Of a stretch of 6,134 bases of DNA, positions 5,882-6,134 are shown piece by piece. Both the position numbers and the translations under genes were made by a program. Source of the stretch: Hyphomicrobiales bacterium (lineage in GTDB: Bacteria > Pseudomonadota > Alphaproteobacteria > Rhizobiales > Xanthobacteraceae); contig PLTE01000284.1 in the NCBI GenBank assembly GCA_003164375.1, positions 340 to 6,473 of the forward strand, given 5' to 3'. The number at the start of each line of letters is the position of its first letter. The first letter of the stretch is position 1. The notes under the pieces are model-generated. The model ran no database searches, had not been told where the DNA came from, and was given only the letters and a program-made list of their open reading frames with translations.

Positions 5882-6134
5882 ATGAAAACTGCACGATTAG
5901 CCCGGCTCTACGCCATGGTGGCATCGGCGTTTCTGTTCGCCCATGTCGTCATCGGCGAGGCCGCCGCCGACACCATCAAAATCGGCATCCTGCATTCGCT
6001 GTCAGGCACGATGGCGATCAGCGAGTCGATCCTCAAAGACCTGATGCTGATGCAGGTCGATGAGATCAATAAGAACGGCGGATTGTTGGGAAAGAAGATC
6101 GAGCCGGTTGTGGTCGACCCGGCGTCGAATTGGC
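5882..6134 (+). CDS. ABC transporter substrate-binding protein, urea/short-chain amide type (UrtA/FmdD-like), 3' end beyond window
   Basis: Partial gene: 84 codons are visible and the frame stays open to the window edge. The protein starts with a Sec signal peptide (MKTARLARLY, then a hydrophobic stretch to about residue 24) with likely cleavage at AAA|D (29/30). The mature start DTIKIGILHSLSGTMAISE (30-48) is the characteristic first strand and ligand loop of the urea/amide branch of the branched-chain amino acid-type periplasmic receptors. GGLLGKKIEPVVVDPASNW (66-84) is equally typical of UrtA and FmdD proteins. It should deliver a urea- or amide-like ligand to an inner-membrane ABC transporter, presumably encoded downstream. 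It is divergent from the MocR-type gene, suggesting control by it (inference). The exact ligand cannot be set from 84 residues. Confidence 0.88.
   Translation, partial: MKTARLARLYAMVASAFLFAHVVIGEAAADTIKIGILHSLSGTMAISESILKDLMLMQVDEINKNGGLLGKKIEPVVVDPASNW

Overview
This 6.1 kb window is GC-rich with an alphaproteobacterial look. The gene content suggests a Hyphomicrobiales lineage such as Bradyrhizobium or Rhodopseudomonas: Bug-family receptors, MocR regulators, urea/amide-type ABC receptors and a MOSC-rubredoxin protein. That placement comes from family recognition, not from a search.

Region 1 (about 60-2828, + strand) is a compact three-gene operon. It encodes a beta-hydroxyacid dehydrogenase of the 3-hydroxyisobutyrate/tartronate-semialdehyde reductase family, a periplasmic Bug/TctC-type solute receptor, and a LigI-like (2-pyrone-4,6-dicarboxylate lactonase type) amidohydrolase. 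The first two genes are 22 bp apart. The last two share a GTGA stop/start overlap, so translational coupling is likely. Together they look like capture and breakdown of an organic acid or lactone: receptor outside, hydrolase and oxidoreductase inside. No TctA/TctB membrane genes are in view and the substrate cannot be read from the sequence.

Region 2 (2848-5559, - strand) converges on the operon, with only 19 bp between the stops. It is one unbroken reading frame of about 903 codons that joins a MocR/PdxR-type regulator (GntR winged helix plus fold-type-I aminotransferase domain) to a MOSC_N + MOSC + rubredoxin protein. Two things stand out. First, the aminotransferase-like domain has Arg at both the PLP Schiff-base Lys position and the PLP-contacting Tyr position. 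Second, the junction between the halves looks like a former gene end plus intergenic spacer read through after a one-base shift: the +1 frame carries a better-looking tail ending in TAA before the MOSC start codon.

Region 3 (5560-5881) is a divergent intergenic region of about 320 bp. It is rich in short repeats: an ACTGGWCCC direct repeat next to the regulator start, a perfect 11-bp inverted repeat, a 10-bp direct repeat near each end, and a 12-bp stem with a nested palindrome just before the + strand gene. I could not assign a convincing -35/-10 promoter.

Region 4 (5882 to the window end, + strand) is the start of a urea/short-chain-amide-type ABC transporter receptor. It is divergent from the MocR gene, the usual arrangement for a MocR target.
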